Below are positions 12,640 to 24,730 of a DNA stretch of 64,000 nt, in pieces. The notes below the pieces were generated by a model. That model saw only the letters and a program-made list of their open reading frames with translations, ran no database searches and had not been told where the DNA came from. The stretch lies in NCBI RefSeq assembly GCF_029962835.1, contig NC_080591.1, forward strand, positions 39,749,501 to 39,813,500, given 5' to 3'. The stretch comes from Magnolia sinica (Eukaryota > Streptophyta > Magnoliopsida > Magnoliales > Magnoliaceae). The number at the start of each line of letters is the position of its first letter. Within the stretch, counting starts at the first letter, position 1. The translations under genes and the position numbers were made by a program.

Positions 12640-13640
12640 CCTACTCATAATAAGAATGGGTCTCACAATGGCCCGAGGGAAGGTCACAATGTGGACATTT
12701 AACCATCATTGTCCATCAATGTGGACATTCAACCAACATCGCTCCCAAGTAGTGGCCCATATAGAGCCAAACATAAAGTGGGCCTATGGCCTCACACAAA
12801 GGCTAATATATATCATAATGGGCCTCATACAAGGGCTACATACACATCACTATAGGCCTCATCACATGGTCCTAATACACGTCACGGTGGGCCACATCAC
12901 ATGGGCCTAATATGCATCATGATGGGCTACATTACATGGACCTCAAACACATCACAATGGGCGTCACTCATGGGCCTCATATACACAACAGGTGGGCCCT
13001 GCACATGGGCCTCAGATACATCACACGGGCCACAACCCATGGGCCTAATGCACATCATAATAGGCCTCATTAAATGGGTTACAAAAACATCATAATGGTC
13101 ATGCCATATGGGCCGAAAATACATCTCAATGGGCCATGACCCATGGGCCCTAATACATCATAATGGGTCGCAACCCATGGGCCTCAAATACAACAAGTGG
13201 GCCGCATCAATGGGCCGCACCAATGAGCCTCATATATATCGAGTGGACTATATTAATGGCCTCATATACACAACAGGTGGGCCCTACACATGAGCCTCAA
13301 ATACATAACATGTGGGCCCTACACATGGGTCTCATATGCATTAAATGGGCCATGTATCTGGGCCTCGAATACCTCAAATGGGACACATGTCATAGGCCTA
13401 ATACATGTCACATTGGGCCTTGCCCATATGCCACGAATACATCACAATGGGCCTTGCCTATAGGCCTCGAATACATCATAATGGGCCTTGCCCATGGGCC
13501 TCAGATTCAAGCAAGTGGGCCCCATCATATGGGCCTTAAATACAAGGCAGGTGGGCCCTATCACATGGGCCTCAAAATATAAGGCAGGTGGGCCCTATCA
13601 CATGGGCCTCAAATATACATCATGATAGGCCTCATGGATG
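12640..13640. repeat. Degenerate 'gtgggcc / atgggcctca' repeat field in the solo LTR
   Basis: Phrases of the form catgggcctcaaatac followed by acaagtgggccc recur at irregular spacing of about 30-60 bp, with much substitution. Long but meaningless open frames result. Similar but shorter fields occur in the related LTRs near 43.9-44.1, 51.6-52.0 and 57.1-57.3 kb. Confidence 0.6.
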
Positions 13641-13760
13641 GGCTGCACCAATGGGCCTCAAGTGGACTTGGGCCACACCAAAAAACATTTCAATGATTGT
13701 AGGTGTAACATGTGTATCACTGTACACTATCATTCCATGGGACATATGGCCACTAATGAT

Positions 13761-14000
13761 GATCAGCACTGTCCAAACATTGTCCAGGTAAATCAGCACC
13801 ATCCAAACATTTCCCATGTAAATCAGCACCATCCAAACATTGTCTATGTAAATCAGCACCATCAAAACATTTCCCATGTAAATCAGCACCATCCAAACAA
13901 TGTCTATCTAAATCAGCACCATCCAAACATTTCCCATGTAAATCAGCACCATCTAACCATTGTCCATGTAAATCAGCACTGTCCAACCATTGGACAGCAC
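13761..14000. repeat. 30-bp tandem repeat, about 8 copies, in the solo LTR
   Basis: The unit is aaatcagcaccatccaaaca followed by tttcccatgt or ttgtctatgt. The two endings alternate, suggesting a 60-bp dimer as the unit of amplification. Translation gives a repeated NQHHPNIxHV pattern, which I take as a by-product of the repeat and not a protein. Confidence 0.85.
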
Positions 14001-15369
14001 CTTCCAAACACTGTCCATGTAAATCTGCACTGTCTAAACATTGGACATCACCGTCCAAACATTGTCCAGCACCATCCAGATTTGTGGACGGTGTGGAAGA
14101 AATGCATACAACATGGTGGGGTCCCACAGAACCGTCCAGGTATGGACGACCTGGAATACAAAACATACATCACAGTGGGGCCGTTCATGGCACCGTTCAG
14201 ATAGACGGTGCTGATGAAACACATGCATCACGATGACCTAGCACTGTCCAGCTGATCCAGCACCGTCCAGATGGTCTGGACGGTGTGGATGAAACAAATA
14301 CATCACGGTGGCCCCTGCACAACACCATCCAGCAATGGACGGTGCAGATAACACATAAATCAGGGGGGCTCCACCTTCTAGTTGGACGGCTGGATGAGAC
14401 ACATAAATCAGGTGGGTCTCACTGTCCAGATCTGCTGGATGGTGTGGATTTCTCACACACACACGGGTGGGCTCCACTGTGATGGATGGCATGCACGCAT
14501 CAGGTGGGCCACACGTACCATCAATACTAACAAAAAAGAGGTAAAAAAAGAGAGGGAAAAGAAGGGAGAGAGATCGGTTGTGGGAGGGGCCCTGCCACTA
14601 TGGGCCCCTCTATATAATGCATTCATCAAGATGGGTCTCACCATATGTGGTCCCTTAAATCACAAAAAAGGTAAAATAAAGATCACCCACCATTGATCTC
14701 CTCTTCCTTCTTCCGCCAACACAATCTAGAGCTCCAAGGGGTGGATTTTAATGGTTGAGATGGACTTCGGATGGTGGAGATGGGAGGTAAGAAGGTAGGC
14801 CACACCAAGCTTCTCCTCTTTTTGGGAAGCCATGGACGATTCTCTCTTCTAGGGTTACTTGAAAATGGAGAGAGAGAATGAGAGAGAGAGGTGATGGGAG
14901 AGAGGGATGGTGAGTGATGGATGGGTGTACTTGATGGATGGAGAGAGAGAGAGAGAGTTGACTTTATGGGTTACTTGGGGATGGGTGTTGTACTTGACAT
15001 GATCGGATGGAGTACTTGACATTTGATGTGATTGATGGGACATTCTCTTGAGATTGCAAAGCACGACATTTTCCTCAAACTGAACGTGGGCCCACATCTC
15101 TCGGCCTGGGTATCGCCTCGCGCGCGAGACTCGGCGTCAGAACCGTGGAGACGGCGTGGTCGTAAGGATACAAGTCTCGAACTGAGCCAACTCTAGAATA
15201 TGGGATACGACTAAGGATCGTGCCAAACACTGGTTACGGATTACGGGTCACCAGAATTCGACTTGGAGGACCGTAGAAGCCTACGGAATGGTACAGGCTA
15301 GGATATGGGCCTCACATATACAATCCAAGAGGAAATGAAAGTTTAAAGTTTTATAGATCCATAGTAAAA

Positions 15370-16345
15370 CTAATCAGAACCGGAAGAAGAATGACGTGGA
15401 ATGGACGGGTTAATCTGATGGAGTCCCCTGGTAATGCGATGAAAATACTTACGCATGTAATTCATATAAGATTTTTTACTCTCATTCAGATTGTCCTGAG
15501 AAATTTTTAACTCACCCACTTTCTCCTCCAGTGAGCGAAGACGCTCATCAAACTGAGACGACTGAAAATTAGGGTCCGCCTCATCATAAGATTCCAACTC
15601 ATCAAAAATATCATTCATCATAGTGTCATCAGGCAGAGTGTCTTCTTCTTCAACTTCAACGTCTTCCTCATCATGTTAGCCAGGGAAAAGCTTCAAGTTC
15701 ATCTTATTAATATTGGAATTATTGAAAGCAATAACCGATATTGGTGCCTCAGCAGATGACATAAACACATTACAATGAAGAGCTAATGTAGTCATCAAAT
15801 AGGTGAACAGTATATAAATATGGCTAGGATGGAGACAAAATTGAATGATAATGTAGCAAATCAATGAAGGAAGATAAATAGGTATGCCTGATACAACTGA
15901 ATGAAGAAAGCGAGCCATAAACGATGTTAACTCAGACTTGTTCCCTAAACGAGGATACACATTAGCAATGAATTTGGGCAACATCTGATTGGCACGGAGC
16001 GCATTACCTGGACTCCACTCCACATCAAAATGACATAATTTGTGAGTCAATTTGTGCCGCTCGAATTTAAACATTCTATCTACAAGGGTTGGTATCAAAA
16101 TACCTTCATCATTAACTGATATGTATAACAATCCCGAAATGAGATGTTTATTTGCTTTGAATGTCCCTTCTCTAAAATTAAAAGAGAAAGTAAGATCATC
16201 GAGGGACGCTTCACTGATTGAAGCTACATCCCTTGCGCAATGGAGTAGTATGCCGGTCCGCCCCAATTCAGGATGTTTTCCCAACCTATAGTGGTAAGGA
16301 TGGGAAGAAGATGGAAAGGAGTCAAATGGTCATGATCCACGATCG
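15370..16345 (-). pseudogene. Extra 3' ORF of the copia element, resembling the 'putative plant transposon protein' domain
   Basis: The frame begins with the piece GWENILNWGGPAYYSIAQGM near 16275-16216. It shifts frame, then continues through EASLDDLTFSFNFREG, FDVEWSPGN, LGNKSELTSFMARFL and SGIPIYLPSLICYIIIQF. It meets a TAA at 15676-15678 and goes on in frame with a very acidic stretch (EEDVEVEEED). A likely coiled coil follows (FDERLRSLEEKVGELK) and it ends near 15370. The G/P-I-x-LP-x-LI-x-Y-x-I pattern and WSP motif recall the domain annotated as putative plant transposon protein in many plant genomes. It lies downstream of RNase H, where SIRE-type copia elements carry an additional (env-like) ORF. 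One frameshift and one stop make it non-functional here. Function is unknown. Confidence 0.5.
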
Positions 16346-16539
16346 GCCGAGTACATGTTCGACCCGTTGTGACTCAACTGGTCGAGTGTGTCCTCGATCC
16401 ATTGTGAGACACTGTATTTTTTTAAAATTTTTTAAGAAATATTTACAAATATATATATATATATATATTTAAGTGTAAATATAATTCAATTAATTTGAAT
16501 TGCACATACCAATATCAAGTTTCAATTTAGAAAATCTAC

Positions 16540-17930
16540 TCCTGTCAAGCAGTTTAGTTAAAATGTCAGCAAGTTGATTTTCTGTCGGGATATATTTTAG
16601 AGAGATGCATTTATCTTCAACCAATTCCTGAATATAGTGATAATGAATGTCAATATGCTTAGTAAAAGAATGCTAAATAGGATTTTTGGAAATATTAATT
16701 GCGCTAGAGTTATTGTAATACAAAATCATTGTAATCATTAAGCATTCTTTTCATCCAAACAAGTTGGGTACAACCATTACCCACTACGATATATTCAACC
16801 TCAGCTATGGATAGTGATACCGAACTCTGTTTCTTACTGTGGCAGGAAACTAAACAATTCCCAACCTAGAAACATCCACCACAGGTAGACTTTCTATCAT
16901 CGATGTTCCCTGCCCAGTCAACATCTATATATCCAACTAATTGAACATTTGTATCATATGAATACCAGAGGCCTAAATTAACAGTACTTGAAACATATCG
17001 AATAATGCATTTAACAGCAATAAGATGAGATTCTTTTGGATCGGATTGATATCTAGCATAGATACCTACACTGAATGCAATATTCGGTCTACTTACAGTT
17101 AAGTACAGGAGGCTACCAATCATGCTACGATATAATCGAGCATCTATACTTTTACCTGTTTCATCCTTGGATAGCTTAAGAGTCATACTCATAGGAGTAT
17201 CAAATATCTTACCATTTTCAAATTCAAACTTCTTAACCAAACTTAAAGTGTACTTAGTTTGAGAAATGAAGATACCATCTTTTAGCTGTTTAACCTAAAA
17301 ACTTGGAAAATTGTTCAACTCTCCCACCATACTGCAAACTCAATGGACAGGTTAGTGCATGTAGAACCATAGATAATATCATCAACATATTAGTATGTGT
17401 TCATTATATTTTTTAACAAATAAGGTTTTGTCAACACTTCCCATAACAAAATTGTAACCGAGTAAGAACTTAGTCAACTTCTCATACCATGCCCTAGGAG
17501 CTTGTTTCAAGCCATAAAGTTCCTTTTTAAGACGATAAACATGATTAGAGTGTTTAAGGTCCTCAAAGCCCTTAGGTTATTCAACATACATCTCTTCATA
17601 TAGATCACCATTTAAGAAAGCACTTTTAACATCCATTTGATATATCTTAAACTTTTTAAAGCAGGTAATGGATATAAATAGTCTGATATATTCAAGGTAA
17701 GCTACAGGAGTAAAGGTTTCATCATAATCAACTCCTATTTGAGTGTACCCTTGTACAACCAATCTAGCCTTGTTTCTGATTATATTTCCTAATTCATCAA
17801 ATTTATTCTTAAAAATCCAATTGGTTCCAATTATATGTTTATCAGATAGTTTTTGAACCAAATACCAAACATCATTCCTTACAAATTGATTTAATTCATC
17901 TTGCATAACAACAATCCAATTTTCATCAGT
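16540..17930 (-). pseudogene. Copia reverse transcriptase and RNase H
   Basis: In order on the minus strand: an RT start with [48 protein letters not shown] and [13 protein letters not shown] (17906-17577). A YVDDIIYG catalytic box lies near 17380 in a stretch broken by stops. The connection and RNase H follow, with RLYRSMIGSLLYLTVSRPNI, YIDVDWAGNIDDRKSTCGG and a later SSVSLSIAEVEY near 16810. Spacing and motifs are those of Ty1/copia. At least one frameshift and several stops separate the pieces, so no active polymerase would be made. Confidence 0.8.
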
Positions 17931-18046
17931 AAAAATTTTAAAGTATTTAACAGTAGTTTCTTATTAAACCACAATTCATAAGATGCTTTATCTTTAGATT
18001 TCTAATGTACACACGGTTTATAATATAGCATGCAGTATTTACTGCT

Positions 18047-18640
18047 TTAGCCTACAAATTTTTTGGGTAATTTCATGCTATTTAACATAACATTAGCCAT
18101 CTCTTGTAGCACTCTATTTTTTCTTTCAATGACCTCATTTTGTTGAGGTGTTTTAAGAAATGAAAAATCATGCAATATACCATGATCGTTACAGAATTTC
18201 TCAAAATTATTATTTTCGAATTCCGACTCATGATCACTTCTGATCTTGATAACATTTAATTCTTTTTCCATCTGAATTTGTTTCAGAATCTTTTTAACTT
18301 CATTGAAAGTCACTGATTTTTCTCTCATGAATGCTACCCAAGTAAATCTAGTAAAGTCATCAACAATCACCAAAAAATACTTTTTACCACCTTTACTCTC
18401 CATTCTGCTTGGTCCAACAAGATCCATATGGAGAAGTTCAAGCGGTTTGGATGTGGCAGTAAAGTTCACTTTCTTGTGACTACTCCTTGTTTGTTTGCCA
18501 ATCTGGCATGTGCCACATATTTTATCCATTTTTTAAAATTTGGGTAGGCCTCTAATCAGATCAACTTTGCTTAGTCTATATAAATTTCAATAGTTAACAT
18601 GTCCAAGTCGCTTGTGCCATAATTCAGTTTCATCAGTTAG
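18047..18640 (-). pseudogene. Copia integrase
   Basis: The zinc-binding start is LWHKRLGHVNY (end of the upstream frame, near 18590) with ICGTCQIGKQ. The core has catalytic residues in HMDLVGPS, KIRSDHESEFE and NEVIERKNRVLQEMANVML, i.e. the D,D,E triad with substitutions around it (RSDHE for the usual RSDHG). A stop and frame change near 18535-18590 separate the zinc-binding half from gag-protease. It would insert copia cDNA if intact. Confidence 0.8.
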
Positions 18641-20254
18641 GACCATGTAACATGAGAATGTAGACAAGCAAGATTTGTTAATGATATAGCAATTTTCAAA
18701 TATTCTATGACCATTTAATATCACACATCCTTTCTTATTAGAAATCTCACATCCTTGATTAGTAAATTTTACACTATGTTTGTTATCACGGATTTGAGAT
18801 ATACTTAAAATATTGTACTTAAGACCTTCAACATATAAGACATTTTCAAAAGGAGGAAGGTTAGAAATTTGTACGGTACCTTGGCTAATAATCTTGTAGT
18901 TGCTTCCATCACCAAAAGTAACTGAGCCATCAGTCATTTCTTTGTAGTTGGTGAGCATATCTTTGTTACTTGTCATGTGCCTTGAACAACCACTATCTAG
19001 GTACCACTTTGAATGGATGGAAGCCTTGAAGGCGGTGTGGGCAACAAGACAAGTAGCTTTAGGAACCCATTTCATTATTGTTTTGGGTTTTGGAGTACTT
19101 TTGGCTTTCCTTGCCTTAGTAGAATTGAAATTTCTTTGTTTATCAACTTTAATATTAGAGTTAGATTTGAGAAGCTCTTTGAGTAAGTCCACAATCTTTT
19201 CAGCTAAGGGGTTATAACTTTGTTTTCGAAAGCTAAAATTATTTGAATTGACTTTAGATGCTTGAAAAAGTTCTATATTTTTAAAGTTGTTTTGATAATT
19301 ATTTTTCAAGCTCTTTTCTTTTGAGTTTGAGGATTCTCCTTTAACAAATGTAGGACGTACACTCTTGTTTTTCAGAGGTATGTCTTTGACATAGCCCAGA
19401 CCCGTTTTACCCCCACATTTTTTAGATGCAGTTAATAATCTTTCAAGTTTAGGGTCTCCATGGGCATACCTCCAGGTATCCTTAGAACTCAATAGAGAAG
19501 AGACTTCAAACTTTAGTTTCTCATTTTCTGTTCTGAGTTTTTCAAGTTCAGAAGTTTTGAAACTTAAATCACATTTAGCTTTTTCATAACAATCAGAAAG
19601 ATGAGATTTTTCCAAAATAGAATTTTCAAGTTCTTCTTTTAATTTAAAGAATTTTTCTTTTTGAAGTTTTAACTTGATAGTAATCTTATAACTTTCCCTA
19701 TACAGGGCATTATAAGCATCCTGACAATCTTCTTCATTTTCATTTTTAAGGTCACTCCTGAGATTTTCATAGTCAGATGAATTACAACTATCTGAGGAAG
19801 TGACTCTGGCTATAGTCATTAGAGCCTTTACTTCATTTGAAGTTTCTGGTTCTGATTCATCTGACTTAGAAGAAACTTCAGAGCTGGATGATTCATCCCA
19901 AGTGGCTAGCATGCCTCTTCTTTTTGGCTTGTCCCTTTTTGGACACTTATTTGCCAAATGCCCATAGTCATGGCAGTTGAAACACTGACTGTCTTTTAGA
20001 GATTTCCAATTTTTAGATTTTCCTTTTCTCTTCTCAAAGGGTTTTTGAAAATCCATTCTTTTCTTACTTTTGAAAATCTTATAAAACTTTTTCGGAAGTA
20101 AAGCCATATCATCCTCTGAGCTTTCAAAATCAGAATTAACATCACTAACTTTTGAAATAGATTTGGATGATTTAAGAGCTATGAACTTACCTTTGGGAGC
20201 TTTAAAATTTAACTCATAGGTTTGAAGTGAACCAACTAACTCATCAACCTTCAA
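18587..20254 (-). pseudogene. Copia gag C-terminus and aspartic protease
   Basis: A 555-codon open frame. Near residue 90 is a CCHC zinc knuckle, CFNCHDYGHLANKCPKR, for RNA binding. A Glu/Ser-rich region and a long heptad-like stretch (residues about 170-260; EKFFKLKEELENSILEK) suggest a coiled coil. The protease active site is WYLDSGCSRHMTSNKDML near residue 415, followed by flap-like FGDGSNYKI. The frame ends at the integrase zinc-binding motif. It is the best preserved part of the element. The first Met is not the true start, because gag continues upstream in another frame. Confidence 0.8.
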
Positions 20255-20890
20255 TTGATCTGTGTCTCTTAGTTCCTGAATGGCAGTAACTTTGGAATTA
20301 AATCTCTCAGGAAGTGATCGCAGTATTTTAGCACAAACTTTATTTTTTGGAATCCCATCTCCTAGACCCTACATAGAATTGACTATGTCATTTAGTTTTG
20401 TATATAAGTCTATGAAAGACTCATTTTCTTCCATATGAATTTCCTCAAACTTAGTAGTGAGGATTGTGCTTTAGACTTTTTGACAATAGTCGTTCCATTA
20501 TGTGTCATTTCAAGAATGTCCCAGGCTTGTTTTGTTGTATCACATGAAATGATTCTTTTGAATTTATCAGGTGATAGAGCACATGTAATTACATTTAAAG
20601 CCTTAACATTCACATTGCTTTCATTTTTCTGAGGTGTGGTTCATAAATAATAAGGAGATTCTTTAATGGACTTGGTTCCATCACTGCATAGAACCTCAGA
20701 CACTGGTGGTTTCTATTTGGTTATCGTTGCTTGCCACACGCTTTCATCAATGGATTTCAAGAAAATCCTCATTCTGGCTTTCCAATAAGCATAATTTGAG
20801 CCATCAAAGGGTGGAGGCCTAGTAATAGATAAGCTATCAAAATTTGATATAATGAAAGCTCTAGATCGATAAGCTTAAGGAAATTAATCC
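20254..20890 (-). pseudogene. Copia gag N-terminus, broken
   Basis: On the minus strand the piece begins with RPPPFDGSNYAYWKARMRIF (near 20820) and ESVW. After stops it continues with NVITCALSPDKFKRIISCDT, AWDILEMTHNGTTIVKKSKA. This is the conserved N-terminal gag domain of copia elements. In-frame stops and at least one shift break it. Confidence 0.7.
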
Positions 20891-20907
20891 AAGAATTGAG
20901 CAACATT

Positions 20908-20919
20908 GCTCTGATACCA
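20908..20919 (-). other. Primer-binding site (initiator tRNA-Met) of the copia element
   Basis: The minus strand reads TGGTATCAGAGC two bases inside the 5' LTR. This is complementary to the 3' end of plant initiator tRNA-Met. It confirms the LTR boundary and the minus-strand orientation. Confidence 0.9.
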
Positions 20920-20921
20920 CT

Positions 20922-22648
20922 TGAAAAGGAGAGCTCTCAGTCCTTGGGGTTGGGGTTGGGTGAATAGGACTATGCCAAAATAAAAAATAGTTGAACGTAA
21001 ATACTAAATATAACTGAATCAAACTACGATCTCAATCGTAATAGTATTGAGAAATTGATTCAAACCTAGTTCAAAGGACAACCTTACACCAAAAACAAAT
21101 GTTTATTGTATGACAACCTGATTTCTTGAACTTAGTAAGGATCAAGATCACAAACTAAAATAAGAGGCAAATATAGAAAGCAATCTATTACAACCATTCA
21201 CCACATGCACATGAAAAAAAAAGATTACAAACATTCAGCACACATCCATCATATACATCATCATCCACTACAAACACCAAGAGTTATAGTGGTTCAGTGT
21301 GTACACCAACTGTTCTTAAATAGCCACACCTACTCCACTCCCAATAATCACAACCCACGCGATATTGGCTTGCACTATGAAACAAGGTTTTCTCGGGATC
21401 ACCTTAAAACCTATACAGTTGTGTTTTCAATTGGGCTTACACAATCAAAACCCCGTGCTAAGATTTTCTGGCTGATCTCAGTCAAAACCAATACTGATAT
21501 TTATCTAGCTAATCTTAAACAAAACTAAAAAGCATAAAAACAAATACTTGTCTTCTTCTTGAAGATACCGCTTAATGTAGCCAATGAACCGCTTCGATTG
21601 ATGTAGATGTTCAATGTTCAACTCATATAATTAAGGGCTCTAGGTTCTAAATATATTTTAAATTAAATCAAACCTTGACTACATGTTTGAATTCCTTGGA
21701 TCTCAAAGGGTAGAATCAAAACTCCCTTTTTAAAAGAACAGATTTACAATGTAGAGATCAAGGAATTACAAAGCAAATAAGCTATTAAAAATAATCTTAA
21801 ATTACCAAACTATAGCTTGATAATGACAGAGACTTTTCTCTGAAGGCGGAAGCTTTCTGCAGCTTTTTTTGAATGATTTAGAGTGAGAAATGACCTCTAT
21901 TTATAGGCTGAAAATTAGTTCCTTCGAATGATTTAAGGTTCAACCAAATTTCAAATTTTCTAGCGCGATCAGATAAAATCGACCTACGACTGATCGAGTG
22001 GGCTGCTCGATCGGTTAAGTGGCCTGCTCAATTGGTCGAGCATGGCCCACGACCGGTCGTAGAACCCAAAAAAGTGTTGCTAGACTTTGAGTTGAGTGGT
22101 CCACGACTGGTCAAGCCAGTGTCCACGACTGGTCGAGCAGGGTGCTCGACTGGTCGTGGCTCTACTAGAAAAACTCAAAAATTGAGTTGAAACTAGGGCT
22201 GGTTGAGGCAAATCCTAGACTGGTCGAGCCAAAGCCTAAACTAGTCGAACATAGGCTAGGACTAATCAAATTCAAGCCTATTCAAAGTATAAAAACCCAT
22301 AGATAATATACATAAGAAAGGATGAAAACCTAGGGTCTTTCTAAGGTCATTTATACCTGAAAGATTGAACATTGAACTCAAATCTTCACCAGCTTCAAAT
22401 CTTCTATTTGAAGTAGCTTGATCATGAAGTAGAGTTTGATCTTAAAGTAGACTTGATCTTCATGTCTTGCACTTACCAACTTCATGTGGTCTTGCACTTG
22501 CCAACTTCATGAGATATTGCAGGTGAACTCTCTATCGTACTAGAGCTTGAAGGTGAACTTTCCATCATATGAACAAGTCACACATTGAATTGTTTTGTTT
22601 CATCAAAATTTAACAACAAAGGGTGTTTTCTACCTCGTAACACTTATA
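20922..22648 (-). repeat. 5' LTR of the copia element
   Basis: Near copy of 8827-10528. The outer end has TA in place of TG (minus strand TATAAGTG against TGTAAGTG), a single substitution at the terminus. The TATA box is at 21896-21907, and the actggtcgag motif field lies at about 21920-22270. Flanked by TATTT. Confidence 0.85.
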
Positions 22649-22653
22649 TATTT

Positions 22654-24016
22654 GACCCTCAACACAATCCCTAACCGGCATTTTGCTAGTCCCGAGCAAA
22701 GTATGTGAAAAATGAACTTCAATGCACAATGTTCAACCTTTTTTTTCAGAAAACAATCTTTTGTGTAATCAAGAATGAATGAGTAGACTCAAGATGAGAA
22801 AGTGAGATTTTAAAAACCTAGAGCTGAATCACAGAAGCAATTAATCAGATAAGTTCTTTATTCATTAAGTCAGAGTATAATTCGTATATCAAGTTTTTCA
22901 ACATGCTCAGTGAAAATACTATCTTTTCATAATGTTAGCTCTGCTCATCACTTTAAGATTGGTTGAAAACTCAAGTATTGATTCCAAACTTATCCCCTTT
23001 TCTTTCTTTTTTTAGTTTTTTATTTTATATCAATAGTCAATTTTTATTCATTCTTTTACAGACCTTGCATTATTTTTGCATTCTTTCCCAGTCTTTTCAC
23101 CATACATGACCTTTTTGTCGATCTCCTATTTTTTAACTAGTTCTTTCATTCTTTTAAGGTGGATAAAATTCTCCAAACCTGATTCTCTCCGACAATCAAT
23201 GATCATCATACTAACAATCAGAAAATCTAGTACTATTCACATAAAATAATTTGAATGTCTTGTGATCAAACTTCCTCTTAATCAATTGAGTGCAAGGACT
23301 GTAAGTGATAGGCTACTTAGTTAATCAAACTCCAATAATTCAAAATTCACTTCTTATCTTATCTTCAAACTCAAAACAATCTTAAATACACAACTTATCT
23401 CTTTCCAAACAGATAAACATTGAAAAATTTTCAAATTTTTTTCAAAATTTACTCAAAACTGAGAAAACACTGATTAGTTTACCTAATCTCCCAGCCCCAA
23501 CCTAAAATCTACATTGTCCTCAATGTAAACAAAATAAGCATGATTTATAAAAGAGAAAACATAATTGAAGGAGAAGTGATGGAACGATAGTACCTGATGA
23601 AGGAATTTTGAAGCTTTTTCCAATGAATCTTAACATTCAGGTGGGTTAGCACAAGAATTAATCAAATGAAAAGAAAACTATCCTAAAATAATGGAAGTAA
23701 ACTATCCTAGTCCTAAATTCTCTAAAAACAATAAATCTAATTATACCTCTATCAGACTAAGAGGTCAATCCTAGTAAACGGGATCAATTAGAGGTATGGA
23801 CATGTCCTCTGAATCAAATTTCTAAATAAATGGTTTTAATCGATGTCCATTTACTTTAAATTCATTACCATTATTCAGATTCTTTATCTCAACAGGCCCG
23901 TGAGGATAAACATTAGTAATAGTGATGGGGTCGATCTAAGGAGATCGGAGTTTGCCTGCAAAGAGATGTAATAGAGAATTGTACAAGAGAACTTTCTGAC
24001 CTGGTGTAAATAATTT
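22654..24016. other. Non-coding 3' region of the Athila-like element
   Basis: AT-rich DNA without open frames of note. On the minus strand it contains TTGCTCGGGACTAGCAAAATG near 22690, a phrase frequently found between integrase and LTR in Athila/Tat-type elements. Confidence 0.45.
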
Positions 24017-24730
24017 CTAAAGAATGTGTTGGTCATGAAACACCTTCATCATGTCTTTATAGATTCTCGAGTTCTCGTACGCATCATTCCAGATTTCTTC
24101 GAGTTCATTCAACTGAAGTTTGCGTAACGAGCCAGTGTTGTCTAGATTGATATTCAAAATTTTGATTGCCCAGCAGGCTCTATGTTCTAACTCCACAAGC
24201 AAGTGGTAAGCTTTCCCATAGACAAGTCTAAAGGGAGACATTCCAATAGGGGTCTTAAATGCAGCACGGTAAGCCCATAAGGCATTGCTCAATCAGATTG
24301 ACTAATCCTTATGGTCAGGGTTAATCATCTTTTTCAAGATGTGTTTAATTTCCCTATTGAAAATCTCAGCTTGCCCACTTATTTATGGGTGATATGGAGT
24401 GCTCACCTTGTGAGAGATTTCATATTTCTTCATTAAGTTCGCAAATGGCCTATTACAAAAATGTGAGCCCCCATTACTACTGATAGCTCGAGGTGTTCCG
24501 AACTGGGAAAGGATGTTCTCTTTTAAGAATTTAATGACTGTTTGATGGTCATTGTTCCGACACGGAATTGCTTTGGCCCATTTACTGACATAGTTTATGA
24601 TAAGCAAAATATATAAATTTTTAAAAGATTGGGGGAATAGTCCCATGAAATGAATGCCCCAACAATCAAATGCTTTAATAATCAGAATAGGGTTTAGAGA
24701 CATCATATTTCGATGGGATAATACTCCCAA
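24017..24730 (-). pseudogene. Athila-like integrase core and C-terminus
   Basis: Two open pieces read NYVSKWAKAIPCRNNDHQTV, SQFGTPRAISSNGGSHFCN and YEISHKVSTPYHP (24383-24730). They are followed by [39 protein letters not shown] and [19 protein letters not shown] (24017-24292). The usual catalytic SDGG is SNGG here, so the second Asp is lost. Order and wording are those of Athila-group gypsy integrases. Confidence 0.75.

Larger units (their letters stand above)
10920..15316 (-). mobile_element. Solo LTR (4.4 kb), Del/Tekay-like gypsy family
   Basis: Read on the plus strand it starts TGTCATGCCCCAAACTCAG and ends atgggcctcaca, the same termini (inverted) as the gypsy LTRs at 42468-46500. It shares their central block (ccggggtctaatacactc near 11950, cgacacagtgggagaccc near 12165). 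No internal domain or second LTR accompanies it. The flanks are TATAT (10915-10919) and TATAC (15317-15321), a 4/5 match consistent with an aged 5-bp duplication. It landed in the copia element between the polypurine tract and the extra ORF. Confidence 0.7.
8827..22648 (-). mobile_element. Ty1/copia retrotransposon, SIRE-like, decayed, with both LTRs
   Basis: Two LTRs of about 1.7 kb (8827-10528 and 20922-22648) enclose gag, protease, integrase, reverse transcriptase and RNase H in copia order on the minus strand, plus an extra ORF downstream of RNase H. Flanking duplications are TATTT (8822-8826 and 22649-22653). The primer-binding site matches initiator tRNA-Met. A long gag with a zinc knuckle and coiled-coil stretch, together with an extra 3' ORF, suggests the SIRE/Maximus lineage. 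Stops and frameshifts break pol, so the copy is not autonomous. A foreign solo LTR sits at 10920-15316. Confidence 0.85.

Noticed and set aside
13761-14000. Regular 30-bp repeats as a CRISPR-like array
   Set aside because: The repeats are contiguous without unique spacers, and the sequence is plant nuclear DNA.
13638-14204. 188-codon frame with NQHHPNIxHV repeats as a repeat protein
   Set aside because: It is the translation of a 30-bp tandem DNA repeat inside a solo LTR. The reverse strand is equally open.
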